DNA of 64,000 nt from Natrinema sp. SYSU A 869. GTDB lineage: Archaea > Halobacteriota > Halobacteria > Halobacteriales > Natrialbaceae. The stretch is taken from NCBI RefSeq assembly GCF_019879105.1, contig NZ_CP082249.1, positions 1,302,001-1,366,000 on the forward strand, in the 5' to 3' direction. The notes under the pieces were generated by a model. The model worked only from the letters and a program-made list of their open reading frames with translations, made no database searches and was not told the origin of the DNA. Positions 36,067 through 45,785 of the stretch are shown one piece after another. Position numbers and translations under genes: made by a program. Position 1 is the stretch's first letter. The number at the start of each line of letters is the position of its first letter.

Positions 36067-38721
36067 TCACTGCGCGGTGTTCTCCGCTACGGGCAGCGTG
36101 AACGAGAACGTCGCCCCTTCACCCGGTTCGGAGTCGACCCATATTTCTCCGCCGTGGCGTTCGATGATCCGCTGGCAGAGGGCAAGGCCGATCCCGGTAC
36201 CCGAATAGTTCTCCCGACTGTGGAGACGCTGAAAGACTTCGAACACGCGGTCCTGATCCGCGGGATCGATCCCGATGCCCTCGTCGTGGACCGAAATCGT
36301 CCACTGTTGTCCGTGGCGCTCGGCGTCGACGGAAATCCGCGGTGGCTCGTCGCCGTTGTACTCAATCGCGTTACTCAGGAGGTTCTGGAACACCTGCCGC
36401 AACTGGCTGGCGTCACCATCGACGCGGGGCAGGCTCTCGGTCTCGATGTCTGCGTTCGTCTCCTCGATCTGGAGCCGTAAGTCCGCCAACACGCTCTCGA
36501 GGACCGAATCGAGGTCGATGGGTTCGAGCGGGTCTCCTTGCGTCTCGACTCGAGAGTACGCCAGTAGCCCCTCGATCATGTCACGCATCCGGTCGGCACC
36601 GTCGACCGCGAATGCGAGGAACTCCTCACCGTCCTCGTCGAGTTTGTCGGCGTAGCGGTTCTCGATGAGCTGGAGGTAACTCGAGACCATCCGCAAGGGC
36701 TCTTGTAGATCGTGCGACGCCGCGTAGGCGAACTGCTCTAAGCGCTTGTTGGACTCCTCGAGTCGCGAAATCGTCTCCTCGAGTCTGCTCTGGTACTCCT
36801 TCCGTTCGGTGATGTCGTGGGCCATCGTCACCCCGGCGAAGACGTCGCCCCGGTTATCGGTGATCGGGACCGTGTAGATCACCCACTCGCGGTCAGCGTA
36901 CTCGAGTTCGACCGATCGCTCCTCGCCCTCGAGTGCGGCTCGGAGCACCGGTTCGAGCACGTCGCTCGTCTCGTCAGGCCAGACATCGTCGAATTGTTCT
37001 CCCTCGGCTTCCGCCGGGTCCACCGGTATCTTGTCGAAGCCCTGCCCCGCCGCCAGCGTGTACTCGAGGTCGTGGTCGAATAGGGTGACGATCCCGTTCG
37101 GGAAGTGCTCCGCGAGGGTGCGGTAACGCTGTTCGGACTCCTCGAGTTCGCGTTCGCGTTCCCGGCGCTCGGTGACGTCGCGGAAGTACACCGAGATACC
37201 GGTCTCGGAGGGATAGAGGTTCGCCTCGACTCTGAAATCGAGCGTGTCGTAGTAGAGCTCATAGCTGGTCTGCTCCTGTGTTTCCAAGGCCGTGTGGAAG
37301 GCGTCCCAGACCGGGTCGATCTCGTGTAGGTCCGGAAATACGTCCCAAAGTCGCTCCCCGAGGAGTTCCGCCTCGGAGTGCTGGAGGAGTTCCGCAGCGC
37401 GGTCGTTGACGTGCGTGAACCGGTACTCGTCGTCGACCGCGTAGAACGCGTCGGAAATCCGCCCGAGGATACGCTGGAGTTCGCTTTCGAGTTCCTGCTC
37501 GCGCTCCCACCGATCCGTCATATCACGGGTCACTTTCAGATAGCCCTGATGGGTTCCGTCGTCGTCCCGAACCGGCGTGATCGTGACGTTCGCCCAGAAC
37601 CGCGTGCCGTCCTTACGGACGCGCCACCCCTCGTCCTCGACGGAGCCGTTCTCGAGCGCCCGCTCGAGGTTCCGTTCGGGAACGTCCGCCGCTCGATCCG
37701 CGTCGGTGTAAAACGCCGAGAAGTGTTCGCCGATGATCTCCTCGCGGTCGTATCCTTTGATCTTGTGTGCGCCCCTGTTCCAACTGATGACGGTCCCCGC
37801 CGTATCTAACCGGAAGATCGCGTACTCCTCGACGGCGTCGACCAGCGACTGAAACGCATCTTCGCTCTCCTGAAGGTCCGCTTCCGACTGCTTCTGCTCG
37901 GAGATGTCGTAATAGAACTCGACCCGTCCACCAGCGAACTCGCCCGATTCGATTGATTTGCTCTGGTACCTGAGCCAGCGGTCCTCGTAGTCATCCCCGT
38001 CGCCGACGACCCGACACTCGAAGTGGTCGACGTAGCGATCGTCATCGTACGACGACAGGACGGTCGCCGCGAACGAGCCGGGGTCGGCGAACCGGTGTTT
38101 GAGATCATCGTCGACCACCGTATGGTTGTTTCGCCCGATGAGGGCCGCTCGATCGAGGTCGAAATATCGTTCGATCGTCTCGTCGGCCCACTCGATTTCG
38201 TACTCCTCGTCGAGGACGACGACGCCGATGTCGGCCTCGTCGATGATGCTGGTGATCGATTCATAGGATGCCACTGCCGATGTGAGCGTGTCCTGTCGAC
38301 GGTGTTTCTCGGAGCGATCGCGAGCGACGCCGATGGTCCCTTGGAACTCGCCGTCCTCGACCAACAGATTGACGCGCAGTTCGCACGGAATCGTGTCGTC
38401 GTCGACGGTTCGAACGGCGAGATCGAAGGTCGCGATATCGTCGTCGTCGTTCGCCTCGATCTGGCTCGCGACTTCGCGTTTGATACGGTCGATATCGTCG
38501 TCCCCGAGCACGAGCGAGATGTGCTCGCCGAGGAGTTGCTCGCGCGTATAGCCGGTCGTCTCGACGATAACATCATTGACCGCAACGAAGTGCCCGTCGG
38601 CATCGAGCTGGTAGATTCCGTCGTCGATCGTGTTGACGAGCGTCCGATAGCGGTTGAGCGCGACATCGTCGTCGACATCCCCCCAGAATACCGCATTGTC
38701 CGCGTCCGCTCGAGTACTCAT
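36067..38721 (-). CDS. soluble histidine kinase with about five PAS domains, 884 aa
   Basis: About five PAS-like modules are visible, starting near residues 20, 150, 285, 405 and 525; the second and fifth are the most divergent. Typical PAS motifs are GIYQLDADGHFVAVNDVI, FRLDTAGTVISWNRGAHKI, AFYAVDDEYRFTHVNDRAAE and GIVTLFDHDLEYTLA. A HisKA domain follows, with the phosphorylated histidine in YAASHDLQEPLRMV near 672. The HATPase has NLLSNAIEYN, VHDEGIGIDP and GTGIGLALCQRI. There is no membrane span and no receiver domain, so it senses a cytoplasmic signal such as redox or a small ligand. No response-regulator gene is adjacent. It is divergent from the acyl-CoA synthetase gene. Confidence 0.92.
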   Translation of the reverse strand: MSTRADADNAVFWGDVDDDVALNRYRTLVNTIDDGIYQLDADGHFVAVNDVIVETTGYTREQLLGEHISLVLGDDDIDRIKREVASQIEANDDDDIATFDLAVRTVDDDTIPCELRVNLLVEDGEFQGTIGVARDRSEKHRRQDTLTSAVASYESITSIIDEADIGVVVLDEEYEIEWADETIERYFDLDRAALIGRNNHTVVDDDLKHRFADPGSFAATVLSSYDDDRYVDHFECRVVGDGDDYEDRWLRYQSKSIESGEFAGGRVEFYYDISEQKQSEADLQESEDAFQSLVDAVEEYAIFRLDTAGTVISWNRGAHKIKGYDREEIIGEHFSAFYTDADRAADVPERNLERALENGSVEDEGWRVRKDGTRFWANVTITPVRDDDGTHQGYLKVTRDMTDRWEREQELESELQRILGRISDAFYAVDDEYRFTHVNDRAAELLQHSEAELLGERLWDVFPDLHEIDPVWDAFHTALETQEQTSYELYYDTLDFRVEANLYPSETGISVYFRDVTERRERERELEESEQRYRTLAEHFPNGIVTLFDHDLEYTLAAGQGFDKIPVDPAEAEGEQFDDVWPDETSDVLEPVLRAALEGEERSVELEYADREWVIYTVPITDNRGDVFAGVTMAHDITERKEYQSRLEETISRLEESNKRLEQFAYAASHDLQEPLRMVSSYLQLIENRYADKLDEDGEEFLAFAVDGADRMRDMIEGLLAYSRVETQGDPLEPIDLDSVLESVLADLRLQIEETNADIETESLPRVDGDASQLRQVFQNLLSNAIEYNGDEPPRISVDAERHGQQWTISVHDEGIGIDPADQDRVFEVFQRLHSRENYSGTGIGLALCQRIIERHGGEIWVDSEPGEGATFSFTLPVAENTAQ

Positions 38722-39046
38722 GTCGTCTTGATACCCACTGAGTAGCAAAAAACCCTTGCCGCTCGCAAGCAGCGTCTCGCCCGCTCGAGACGGTCGTCAC
38801 CGTTTCTGGACGGCGGCTCGAGCCCTTGGTCGATGGGGGAGACATCAGAGAGGGCGCCAATGACGGTCGAGATCCGTCATTGAGCGAGTCTCAACGAGGC
38901 GACCGTCGGTTGTCTGCTCGGCAGTCTTGTGCGACGGCGCTGTCGGAATCGATCGATGTGGACTCCGTCCGATATCGCCGATCGGGAACGACACCCTGGG
39001 GTGACCTGTTGTTTGATGGTGGCATGTCTCTTACCACCAAGTAAGG
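38722..39046. other. divergent intergenic region
   Basis: These 325 bases separate the kinase and acyl-CoA synthetase genes. They hold the hairpin at 38858-38882 and no supported coding frame. Confidence 0.5.
38858..38882. promoter_or_regulatory. inverted repeat, possible operator
   Basis: CAATGACGG and CCGTCATTG (9-bp arms, 7-nt spacer) form a perfect dyad midway between two divergent starts. It could be a protein-binding operator or a hairpin. No T-tract follows. Confidence 0.4.
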
Positions 39047-41121
39047 ATGGCGAGAAACACTAGTCCTAGTCTCGAGGACATCGACGAGATCGCTCACGAG
39101 CCCAGCCAGGAGTTCGTCGAGTCCACGAACGTCTATGACTTCATGCAGGAGTACGGTATCGACGACTACGAGGAACTGATCGAACGGACGACGACGGATC
39201 TCGAGGGCGAGCCCGACAGCGGCGTCGACTGGTTCTGGGACGAACTGGTCGACTACCTCGGGATCGAGTTCTATGAGGCGTACGACGAGATCCGGGAGGA
39301 TAGCGAGGGGCCGCAGTTCACCGACTGGTACCCTGGCGGTGAACTCAATATCGCCCACAATGTCGTGGATCGCCACGCGGCCGTTGACGAGGAGCGACGA
39401 AACAAGGTCGCGACCATCTGGGAGGGAGAACACGGAGAGATTCGGGAGATAACGTACCACGAACTCCACCGGCAAGCGAATCAGGTCGCGAACGCACTCG
39501 CGGAACGCGGCATCGGAACGGGCGACACCGTCGGGCTCTACATGCCGATGGTACCGGAGGTCGTCTCGATCCTCTATGGCTGTTTCAAGGTCGGCGCGAT
39601 CGCGGTCCCGATCTTCTCGGGCTTCGGCGTCGACGCGGCCGCCACCCGGATCGCGGATTCGGCGTGTTCCGTGCTCTTTACCGGCGACGGCTTCTACCGC
39701 CGCGGCGACCCGATCTTTCTCAAGTCCGCGGCCGACGAGGCGATCGCAGAGGCCGGCCACGTCGAGCAGACGATCGTCTTTGATCGGCTTGGCTCAAGCG
39801 CCAAGACGAGCGAACACGAAATTCCGTGGACAGACGACCGCGACGAGTGGTGGGACGACGCCGTCGAAACGCAGGACGACGAGTACGAGACGAAATCACT
39901 CGACTCGAGCCAGGAGTCGATGCTGCTCTACTCGTCGGGCACGACTGGGAAACCAAAAGGAATCGTTCACACACACGCAGGCATCCAGGTCCAGTGTCCC
40001 AAGGAGGTCTATTTCGGGATGGATCTCAAACCCGCGGATCGCTTTTTCTGGGTCTCGGATATCGGCTGGATGATGGGCCCGTGGAGCCTGATCGGCACCC
40101 ACACGTTCGGCGGGACCGTCTTCATGTACGAGGGCGCGCCCGACTACCCCGAGCCCGATCGGTTCTGGGAGATGATCGACCGCCACAACCTCACCCAGTT
40201 CGGCATCTCACCGACCGCGATTCGTGCGCTCCGAAAGCACGGCAAGCGTCAGACGACGTCTGACGGGCCAGCCGGCTCCGCCGGAGTTGGAAAGGACAAC
40301 TGGCTCGAGGGCCACGACCTCTCCTCGTTGCGGATTCTGGGCTCGACGGGCGAACCCTGGGACCCCGAGTCCTGGCACTGGTTCTACGAGACCATCGGCG
40401 GCGGCGAGTGCCCGATCATCAACATCTCTGGCGGCACCGAAATCTGTGGCTGCTTCCTGATGCCGATGCCGACGGAACCGCTCAAACCCTGTACGCTCGG
40501 CGGTCCCGGTCTCGGGATGGATATCGATATCGTCGATCGCGAGGGAACTCCATCAGAGAGGACAACGAGCGCGGCTACCTCGTCGCTCGAGACTCCTGTC
40601 CGTCGATGACCAAGTCGCTGTGGTCGGGCGACGAGCGCTATCTCAACGAGTACTGGTCGACCTTCGAGGACATGTGGAACCACGGCGACTGGGCCCAGAA
40701 GGACGCGGACGGCTTCTGGTTCCTCCACGGTCGGGCCGACGACACGCTCAACGTCGCCGGGCGTAAGGTCGGTCCGGCGGAGGTCGAAGGCGCGCTCATC
40801 GACCACGAGGCCGTCAACCAGGCCGCCGCCATCGGTGCGCCCGACGACACCACTGGGACTGCCGTCGTCGCCTACGTCGTCCTCAAGGAGGGGGTCGAGG
40901 AAACGGACGATCTCCGCGAGGAACTGCGCGCTCAGGTCGGCGAGGAACTCGGGAAACCGTTCCGCCCGCGCGAGGTGCTGTTCGTCGACGAGTTCCCCAA
41001 AACGCAGTCCGGCAAGATCATTCGGCGGGCCATCCAGGCCACCTATACCAACGAGGACCTCGGTGACATGAGCAGCATCGAGAATCCCAAAGCGCTCGAG
41101 GAACTCGAGGACGCGCGATAG
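39047..41121 (+). pseudogene. AMP-forming acyl-CoA synthetase (acetate/propionate type), one frameshift
   Basis: The enzyme activates a short-chain acid to its CoA thioester with ATP. Family motifs: YSSGTTGKPKGIVHTHAG at about residue 300 (AMP loop), WVSDIGWMMGPW, STGEPWDPESWHWF and ISGGTEICGC. After DIVDREG the frame breaks near 40543-40547, where one A or G is missing. NSIREDNERGYLVARD follows in another frame, then GDWAQKDADGFWFLHGRADD, LNVAGRKVGPAEVE and the C-terminal lysine motif KTQSGKIIRRA. Restored length is 691 aa, normal for an ACS-like enzyme. The N-terminal 80 residues are the usual acidic entry domain. Substrate specificity is inferred. Confidence 0.88.
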
Positions 41122-41658
41122 AACTGGGGTCGCAGGAATTCAACCGCGCCGTAGACACCGGGTCGCCGTCCTGTTGACGGGCTGGTCTCTCCCGACGGTG
41201 TGGGGAATCGTTATACTCTGGGAGGAGGGGGCGTTCTAGTATCTGATTCGGGCTGCCCCGCATTGACCCAGCACTTTTCACGCCCTCGTGCAACGGTCCG
41301 CAATTAGTCTGGTGAGTGAGCATGGCAACTACATCGAAGAAAGGGACTGGAGCGGGTCGAGCCTCGTCGCGGGCTCACCGACGAGCAAGCCGACGATCGA
41401 TCCCAACACGAACGCCGCGCCGATTCGGTAGACGATCGGGACCGAGCGGTATCGTTGCCAGAACAATTAGCGGTGCTTGTTGCCATTTAACACGCCTTCT
41501 CGTCTATCGTATCGCAGTTCAAAAACGGGTGACCGTCGTCGGAAACGCTTCCGATACCGACACCGCTGTGGCGGACGAACGGGATGTGAGTGCCCGAGTA
41601 CGATGACCGAGACGAGCGCAGTGAACCGGGCGCTCCCAGTAGTGAGTTGGACCCGAGA
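41122..41658. other. intergenic region containing a transporter remnant
   Basis: This 537-base stretch has no intact gene. On the minus strand it contains the remnant at 41329-41466. The rest has no acidic frame and no repeat that I can identify. Confidence 0.5.
41329..41466 (-). pseudogene. truncated N-terminus of a dicarboxylate/amino-acid:cation symporter
   Basis: A 45-codon minus-strand frame reads LFWQRYRSVPIVYRIGAAFV then LGSIVGLLVGEPATRLDPLQ, ending SLSSM. This resembles the first transmembrane helix and loop of DAACS/GltP-type symporters (RYRxIPxxYRIGxAFxLGxxxGLxxG). The frame opens with TTG after a stop codon and terminates within the first tenth of such a protein, and no continuation is found downstream. 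It is most likely the remnant of a deleted gene. Confidence 0.55.
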
Positions 41659-42474
41659 TCAGAGACCTGGAACACCGAACAGGAGCGTGAACGCGGCGGC
41701 TCCGAGCAGTACCACGCCCAGAGCAATAGCGACGTCCTCGCCGTCGGGAGCCAGCCGTTCGAGCGAGACGACGAGCGTCAGGCCGACCATCACGAGGGGA
41801 TTCATCGTACCCAGCACAACCATGAGCGCGAATAGCGGCCAGGTACAGGTGACGCAGTTCACAGCGTACTCGAGGCCGTCGCGAGCCATGTGGGTGGCTG
41901 CGGGACGGTGCGGGACGGACCGACAGCAGCCACACCGCTCGAGGACGTCGCGTTTCAGCGACGTGAACTGGTAGCCGCCGGCGAACGCGAGCAGCCCGCC
42001 GACCACGAACGTGCCGACGCTGACGCCCAGTACCGTCGCGGTCAGTAGGCCGTGAATCGAGACGAGGAACTCGATCGCCAGCGGGACTGCGCCGACCAGC
42101 GTCCAGACGAGGCCGTACGCCCCGAGGAACGCGGCGATCGAGGGGAGGAAGACGGACGGCTCGTCGCACAAGACGTCCCGATACCGACGAACGGCGGGGA
42201 CGAGCGCCGGGAGCATCATCGCCAGCATCATCGTCCCCACATGAGGAGGTACGCCGCGACGCCGGCAAATCCGTTCGCCGCGGCCAGCGCCTCGGGAACG
42301 CCGGGAGCGCGCATCGGTGCCTCGAGTCCGGCCGGGGCCGGTCCGAGCCCGGGGAGCCATTCCTCGAAGAGGACGAGCCACAGCAGGGCGGACAGCGAGA
42401 GGACGAGCGTGTCCGCGACCGGGAGGGTGTCGAAATCGATACGATCACTGAACGGGAATGTATTATCGAAATCA
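41659..42474 (-). pseudogene. DUF2182-family membrane protein (predicted metal-binding), frameshifted
   Basis: This multi-span membrane protein resembles DUF2182 proteins, often annotated as metal-binding or copper-related. Family features are LMWGTMMLAMMLPALVPAVR, YQFTSLKRDVLERCGCCRS and CVTCTWPLFALMVVLGTMNP (relatives have CVGCCW at this place). The frame breaks at 42235-42238, where one base of a C-run is missing, inside MWGTMML. The N-terminal part (DRIDFDTLPVADTLVLSLSALLW) lies in the next frame. No ATG in that frame precedes it, so the start is unclear; the coordinate given is approximate. It follows the beta-propeller gene on the same strand. Confidence 0.75.
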
Positions 42475-42567
42475 TCGGGTGCGCAGCGGGACGGTCGACG
42501 GGCTGTCAGTTCGATTCGGAGTCGGCCCCGGAGACGGGGTGTTGGCCGTCGCAATCGCGGTGGCAGG

Positions 42568-43839
42568 TTACGGACTTCTGTCGCTACCGTTCGACCGATC
42601 TCGTCGATCACGCTCGAGGATGGCACCGCCTGCGCCGACGGCGACGTCAACGGAGACGGTCGCCAGCCCGTCATCGACGTCGGCGCTCGAGCGGGCGAGC
42701 GCAAGGTCCAGCAGCGACTGTTCGGTGGGAGCCTCGAGTTCGGTCCAGCGGACGCTCTTCTCGCGTTCGTAGATCCGGCCACCGGTCGCGACCGCAATCG
42801 CGTCCGTTCCGACCGACCGGATCGCCTGAAGCGCCCCCTGCCCGACGTAGAGCGGAGTCCAGTTCTCGCACTTGGGGTCGTACCGGTAGGCGATTCCGTC
42901 GGCACCGGCGATGAACACGGAGCCGTCGTCGGCCCAGATGTCCTGGAAGTCGACCTGTGCGTTTCGGACGCCGATCCGCTCCCACTCGTCTTCCGGATCG
43001 CTGTCCGTGGGTTCAGTATCCGCTGGCTCGCCGTCTCTGGGACCGCTATCCGTCGAGTTGTCAGTTGCGGCGTCGCTGTCCGCCGACTCGTCGTTCCGGG
43101 ATTCGAAGTAGGCCCCACCGCTCGTGTCGACGGCGTAGAACCCGTCCGGCCCCGCCGTCAGGCCGGGGATCGTCGACCCGCCGCCGGGTTTGACTACGTC
43201 ACCCCAGACTGGGCACCCGTCTTCGACGAGACAGTCGAGGACTTCCCCGGAGCCGTTCGCGACCCGTACCCGCTCTTCGCCGGTCGAACCGGTGACGGCG
43301 ATCGCCTCCCAGGTGCTCGTCTTCTCCATCGGCGCGGAGTAGTCGCTGAGGTGGCCGTCGGCCACGTCATAGTAGCCGAGCGCGCCGCTATCGCCGGCGA
43401 ACCAGAGCCGGCAGTCGTCGTCGGTCGTCGCGATAGATCGGAGGGTGTTCTCCGAGACGCCCGGCCCGCGCTCGAGGAGGACGCGCCACCCCTCAGCGGT
43501 CCGGTGGAGCAAGAGCCCACCTTCGCCGCAGGCGTAGGGGCCGTCCTGTCCGTGAGCGACGCCGTGGAGCGTCCGCGATGTCGGCGACTCGACCGCCGAC
43601 CAGCCGCCTCGCTCGTCATCGCTCTCGTCGCCAGCTTCGTTCCCGGTCGGCCGTTCGTCGGCGCGCTCGCGCTCGTCGGAGCGGGGTTCACCCTCGGTCG
43701 CGGACCCACCGTTGGACCGCCGCGTTCCCTCGGCGTCGCCGTTCCCGCTGGGTTCGTCGCCCTCGTCCGCTACCACCGGGCTGACGCGCTGGAGCCAGTC
43801 GATCGCGTCGGACAGTGACTCGTCGAACCGGTCGATCAT
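42568..43839 (-). CDS. beta-propeller-like protein with acidic N-terminus, 423 aa
   Basis: Residues 20-85 are an acidic, disordered linker. Residues 88-415 are a repeat of short beta-strand blades (YACGEGGLLLHR, LWFAGDSGALGYYD, FYAVDTSGGAYFESR, VFIAGADGIAYRYD, AVATGGRIYER, VAVGAGGAILER), as in WD40/YVTN/BNR-like propellers. A second acidic insertion lies at about 265-300. No signal peptide is visible, so it should be cytoplasmic. It is clearly paralogous to the lipoprotein at 54957 (AGDSGALGxYD, SAPxEKTxxWxAIA, WGDVxKPGxGS shared). Its start overlaps the stop of the GDH-like gene by 4 nt (43836-43839), so translation is coupled. Confidence 0.8.
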   Translation of the reverse strand: MIDRFDESLSDAIDWLQRVSPVVADEGDEPSGNGDAEGTRRSNGGSATEGEPRSDERERADERPTGNEAGDESDDERGGWSAVESPTSRTLHGVAHGQDGPYACGEGGLLLHRTAEGWRVLLERGPGVSENTLRSIATTDDDCRLWFAGDSGALGYYDVADGHLSDYSAPMEKTSTWEAIAVTGSTGEERVRVANGSGEVLDCLVEDGCPVWGDVVKPGGGSTIPGLTAGPDGFYAVDTSGGAYFESRNDESADSDAATDNSTDSGPRDGEPADTEPTDSDPEDEWERIGVRNAQVDFQDIWADDGSVFIAGADGIAYRYDPKCENWTPLYVGQGALQAIRSVGTDAIAVATGGRIYEREKSVRWTELEAPTEQSLLDLALARSSADVDDGLATVSVDVAVGAGGAILERDRRDRSNGSDRSP

Positions 43840-45119
43840 TGCACCACCTCGTGTGCCGCTGCGACTCGCGAGACGCCGACGCTGTAGGCGGCCTCTCGCC
43901 AGCTCAGTTCGCACCGCTTGCGGCGGTCTCGAACGTCATCGACCGCGTCCGTGAGCGCGTAGCCGAACTCGTTGCTCACGCGGGCGTCGCTCTGTCGGTC
44001 GCGACCGACGCTCCGGACCCACTCGAGGTGGGCCGCGATCATCGTCCCGGCCGTCGCCAGCACGTCGGGAATGACGGCGATATCGCGGTCTTCAAGGGCG
44101 CGCTGGCCGCCGGGGGTTACACTCCCTGTCGCGCCTTCGACGACGAGATCGGCCTGAATCGCGTCCGCGTTCTTCGCGGTCACCACCGTCGCGGGTGCCG
44201 AAAGGACCAGCGCGTCGACGTTCCGTTCGAGGACGTTCCGGGTACCGATCATCTCTCCGTCGTCGTACTCGGCGAGCGCTCCCGGCCGCTCGAGATAGCT
44301 CGGGGCGAGGTCCGCGTCGAGCCCGTCCTCGTCGTCGGGAGCGGTGAGGCCGGCCTGATCGCTGCACATCGCGACGACGGTGCCACCCCGAAACTCGAGC
44401 AGGCGGGCGGCCGTCGCGCCGAGGGGGCCGGTACCGTAGACGGCGATCGTCGCGTCGGATAGCGACCGGTCGCGGTCCGTCTCGAGGACGTCCTGTGTCA
44501 CGTGGGCGATGCTCTGCCCACTCGCCCGGGTGATCTCTCGGAATCCACCGATTGCCGGCGGTTTGCCGGCGACCGTCGCGTTGCGCGGACCGTCGACACG
44601 GTCGGCGACGGCGTCGGCAAACTGCGCCATCGTGCGCTCGTCGGTCCCAACGTCCGGGACGAAGACGTCGCTGTCGGGACCAACGCCGGTAACGCTGGCC
44701 GCGTAGGATCGGGTGAGGCGGACGCGTTCGTCCCGCGAGAGGGTCGCCGGATCGACCGCGACCCCGCCCGCCGCGCCGCCGAACGGGATTCCTGCGAGCG
44801 CGGCGCTGACGGTCGTTGCGGCCGCGAGCCCGGCGCAATCGTCACCGGTTAGCCCAGGGGTATATCGATGCGGTCCGACGTACGGTCCGCGAACGCCGTC
44901 GTGGCGGACACGGTAGCCATCACAGGTGCCGAGCGTGCCGTCGTCGCGCTCGAACTGGACCGTGATCCGCTGGCGGTGACGCGGATACAGGAGTCGCTGC
45001 TCGATCTCGTCTGGAAGCGAGAGCCGCCGCGCGGCGGTCATCGCGTACGTCCATGGGGCGTCGAGATCGGGATCTGTCCGACTCTGTTCGTCGTTGGCAG
45101 GATCTGTGTCTGTTGTCAT
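43836..45119 (-). CDS. glutamate-dehydrogenase-like protein missing substrate lysines, 427 aa
   Basis: The fold matches Glu/Leu/Phe/Val dehydrogenases: a substrate domain with IPFGGAAGGVAVDPATLSRD, the catalytic-aspartate region VFVPDVGTDERTMAQ, and a Rossmann domain with VYGTGPLGATAARLLEFRGG. In active GDHs the substrate loops read GPxKGGxRYHP and PxGGAKGG. Here they are GPYVGPHRYTP and PFGGAAGG, so both substrate-binding lysines are Val and Ala. The protein is therefore probably not a normal amino-acid dehydrogenase and may be regulatory or act on another ligand. It overlaps the beta-propeller gene by 4 nt. The start at 45119 gives an acidic MTTDTDPAND. Confidence 0.83.
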   Translation of the reverse strand: MTTDTDPANDEQSRTDPDLDAPWTYAMTAARRLSLPDEIEQRLLYPRHRQRITVQFERDDGTLGTCDGYRVRHDGVRGPYVGPHRYTPGLTGDDCAGLAAATTVSAALAGIPFGGAAGGVAVDPATLSRDERVRLTRSYAASVTGVGPDSDVFVPDVGTDERTMAQFADAVADRVDGPRNATVAGKPPAIGGFREITRASGQSIAHVTQDVLETDRDRSLSDATIAVYGTGPLGATAARLLEFRGGTVVAMCSDQAGLTAPDDEDGLDADLAPSYLERPGALAEYDDGEMIGTRNVLERNVDALVLSAPATVVTAKNADAIQADLVVEGATGSVTPGGQRALEDRDIAVIPDVLATAGTMIAAHLEWVRSVGRDRQSDARVSNEFGYALTDAVDDVRDRRKRCELSWREAAYSVGVSRVAAAHEVVQ

Positions 45120-45286
45120 CGTGAATGGATCGGGTCGTCAGTTCGGCCGACCCGTTCGGTCAGTCGACCGAACCCATCGGTCGACCTCGAACCGGTCGGT
45201 TAAGCCGGTTCACACGGTCGAGTTGCGGCGCTGATTCGAGTAGCCGTCCGCGACCGCTACCCGGTGCGAACGCGGACGGCTGACGC

Positions 45287-45700
45287 TCATGGGCAGTCGC
45301 AAAAGAGACAGCGCCGCTCCCACTCGTAGTGTTCCTCGAGGCGCTCGTTGCCGCGCGTACTCGGCCGATAGGCATTGGTTCGGCCGTCGAGAGGATGTTT
45401 CTCGACATACCCTTCTTCGATGAGTTCCGCCAGGTTCTGGTAGAGCCGTCCCTGGGTGATCTCATCGTCGTAGTAGTAGTCGAGTTCGTCCTTGATAACG
45501 AGGCCGTGCGGATTGCGGTCCGCGAGCATCCGAATGACGAACAGCTGATCTCGCTTAAAGCCGGTCAGGTTCGTCAACGGCTGAGGGTCTGTGCCGTCGT
45601 CCGTCGCCGGGTGCTCGCCGTCGTCGGGAAGCGGCTCGTCACTGTCGTTGGGACTCGATTCGTCACCGCCGTCAGTGTTCGGTGGGGTGTGATTGGACAT
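45287..45700 (-). CDS. PadR-like transcription regulator, 137 aa
   Basis: Residues 1-45 are acidic and disordered. Residues 47-130 form a PadR-like winged helix: LTGFKRDQLFVIRMLADR, GLVIKDELDYYYDDEITQGR, LYQNLAELIEEGYVEKHPLD and the wing NAYRPSTRGNERL. The end CLFCDCP is cysteine-rich and could bind metal or sense redox. It is a good candidate for the local regulator, as it lies between the oxidase-type gene and the GDH-like gene. The ATG at 45700 is chosen because codons upstream are not acidic. Targets are not known. Confidence 0.85.
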   Translation of the reverse strand: MSNHTPPNTDGGDESSPNDSDEPLPDDGEHPATDDGTDPQPLTNLTGFKRDQLFVIRMLADRNPHGLVIKDELDYYYDDEITQGRLYQNLAELIEEGYVEKHPLDGRTNAYRPSTRGNERLEEHYEWERRCLFCDCP

Positions 45701-45785
45701 CGGTTCGTCATCGGCGGCGGAACCGCCGAAACTACGCGCGGGGATCGAACCCGCAGCCGGCCAGATCCGAGCGTAGCGAGCGGCG

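Noticed and set aside
42052-43818. Plus-strand open frame of 588 codons opposite the DUF2182 and beta-propeller genes
   Set aside because: The translation is Arg/Val-rich with no family features. The opposite strand has recognisable blades and DUF2182 motifs.
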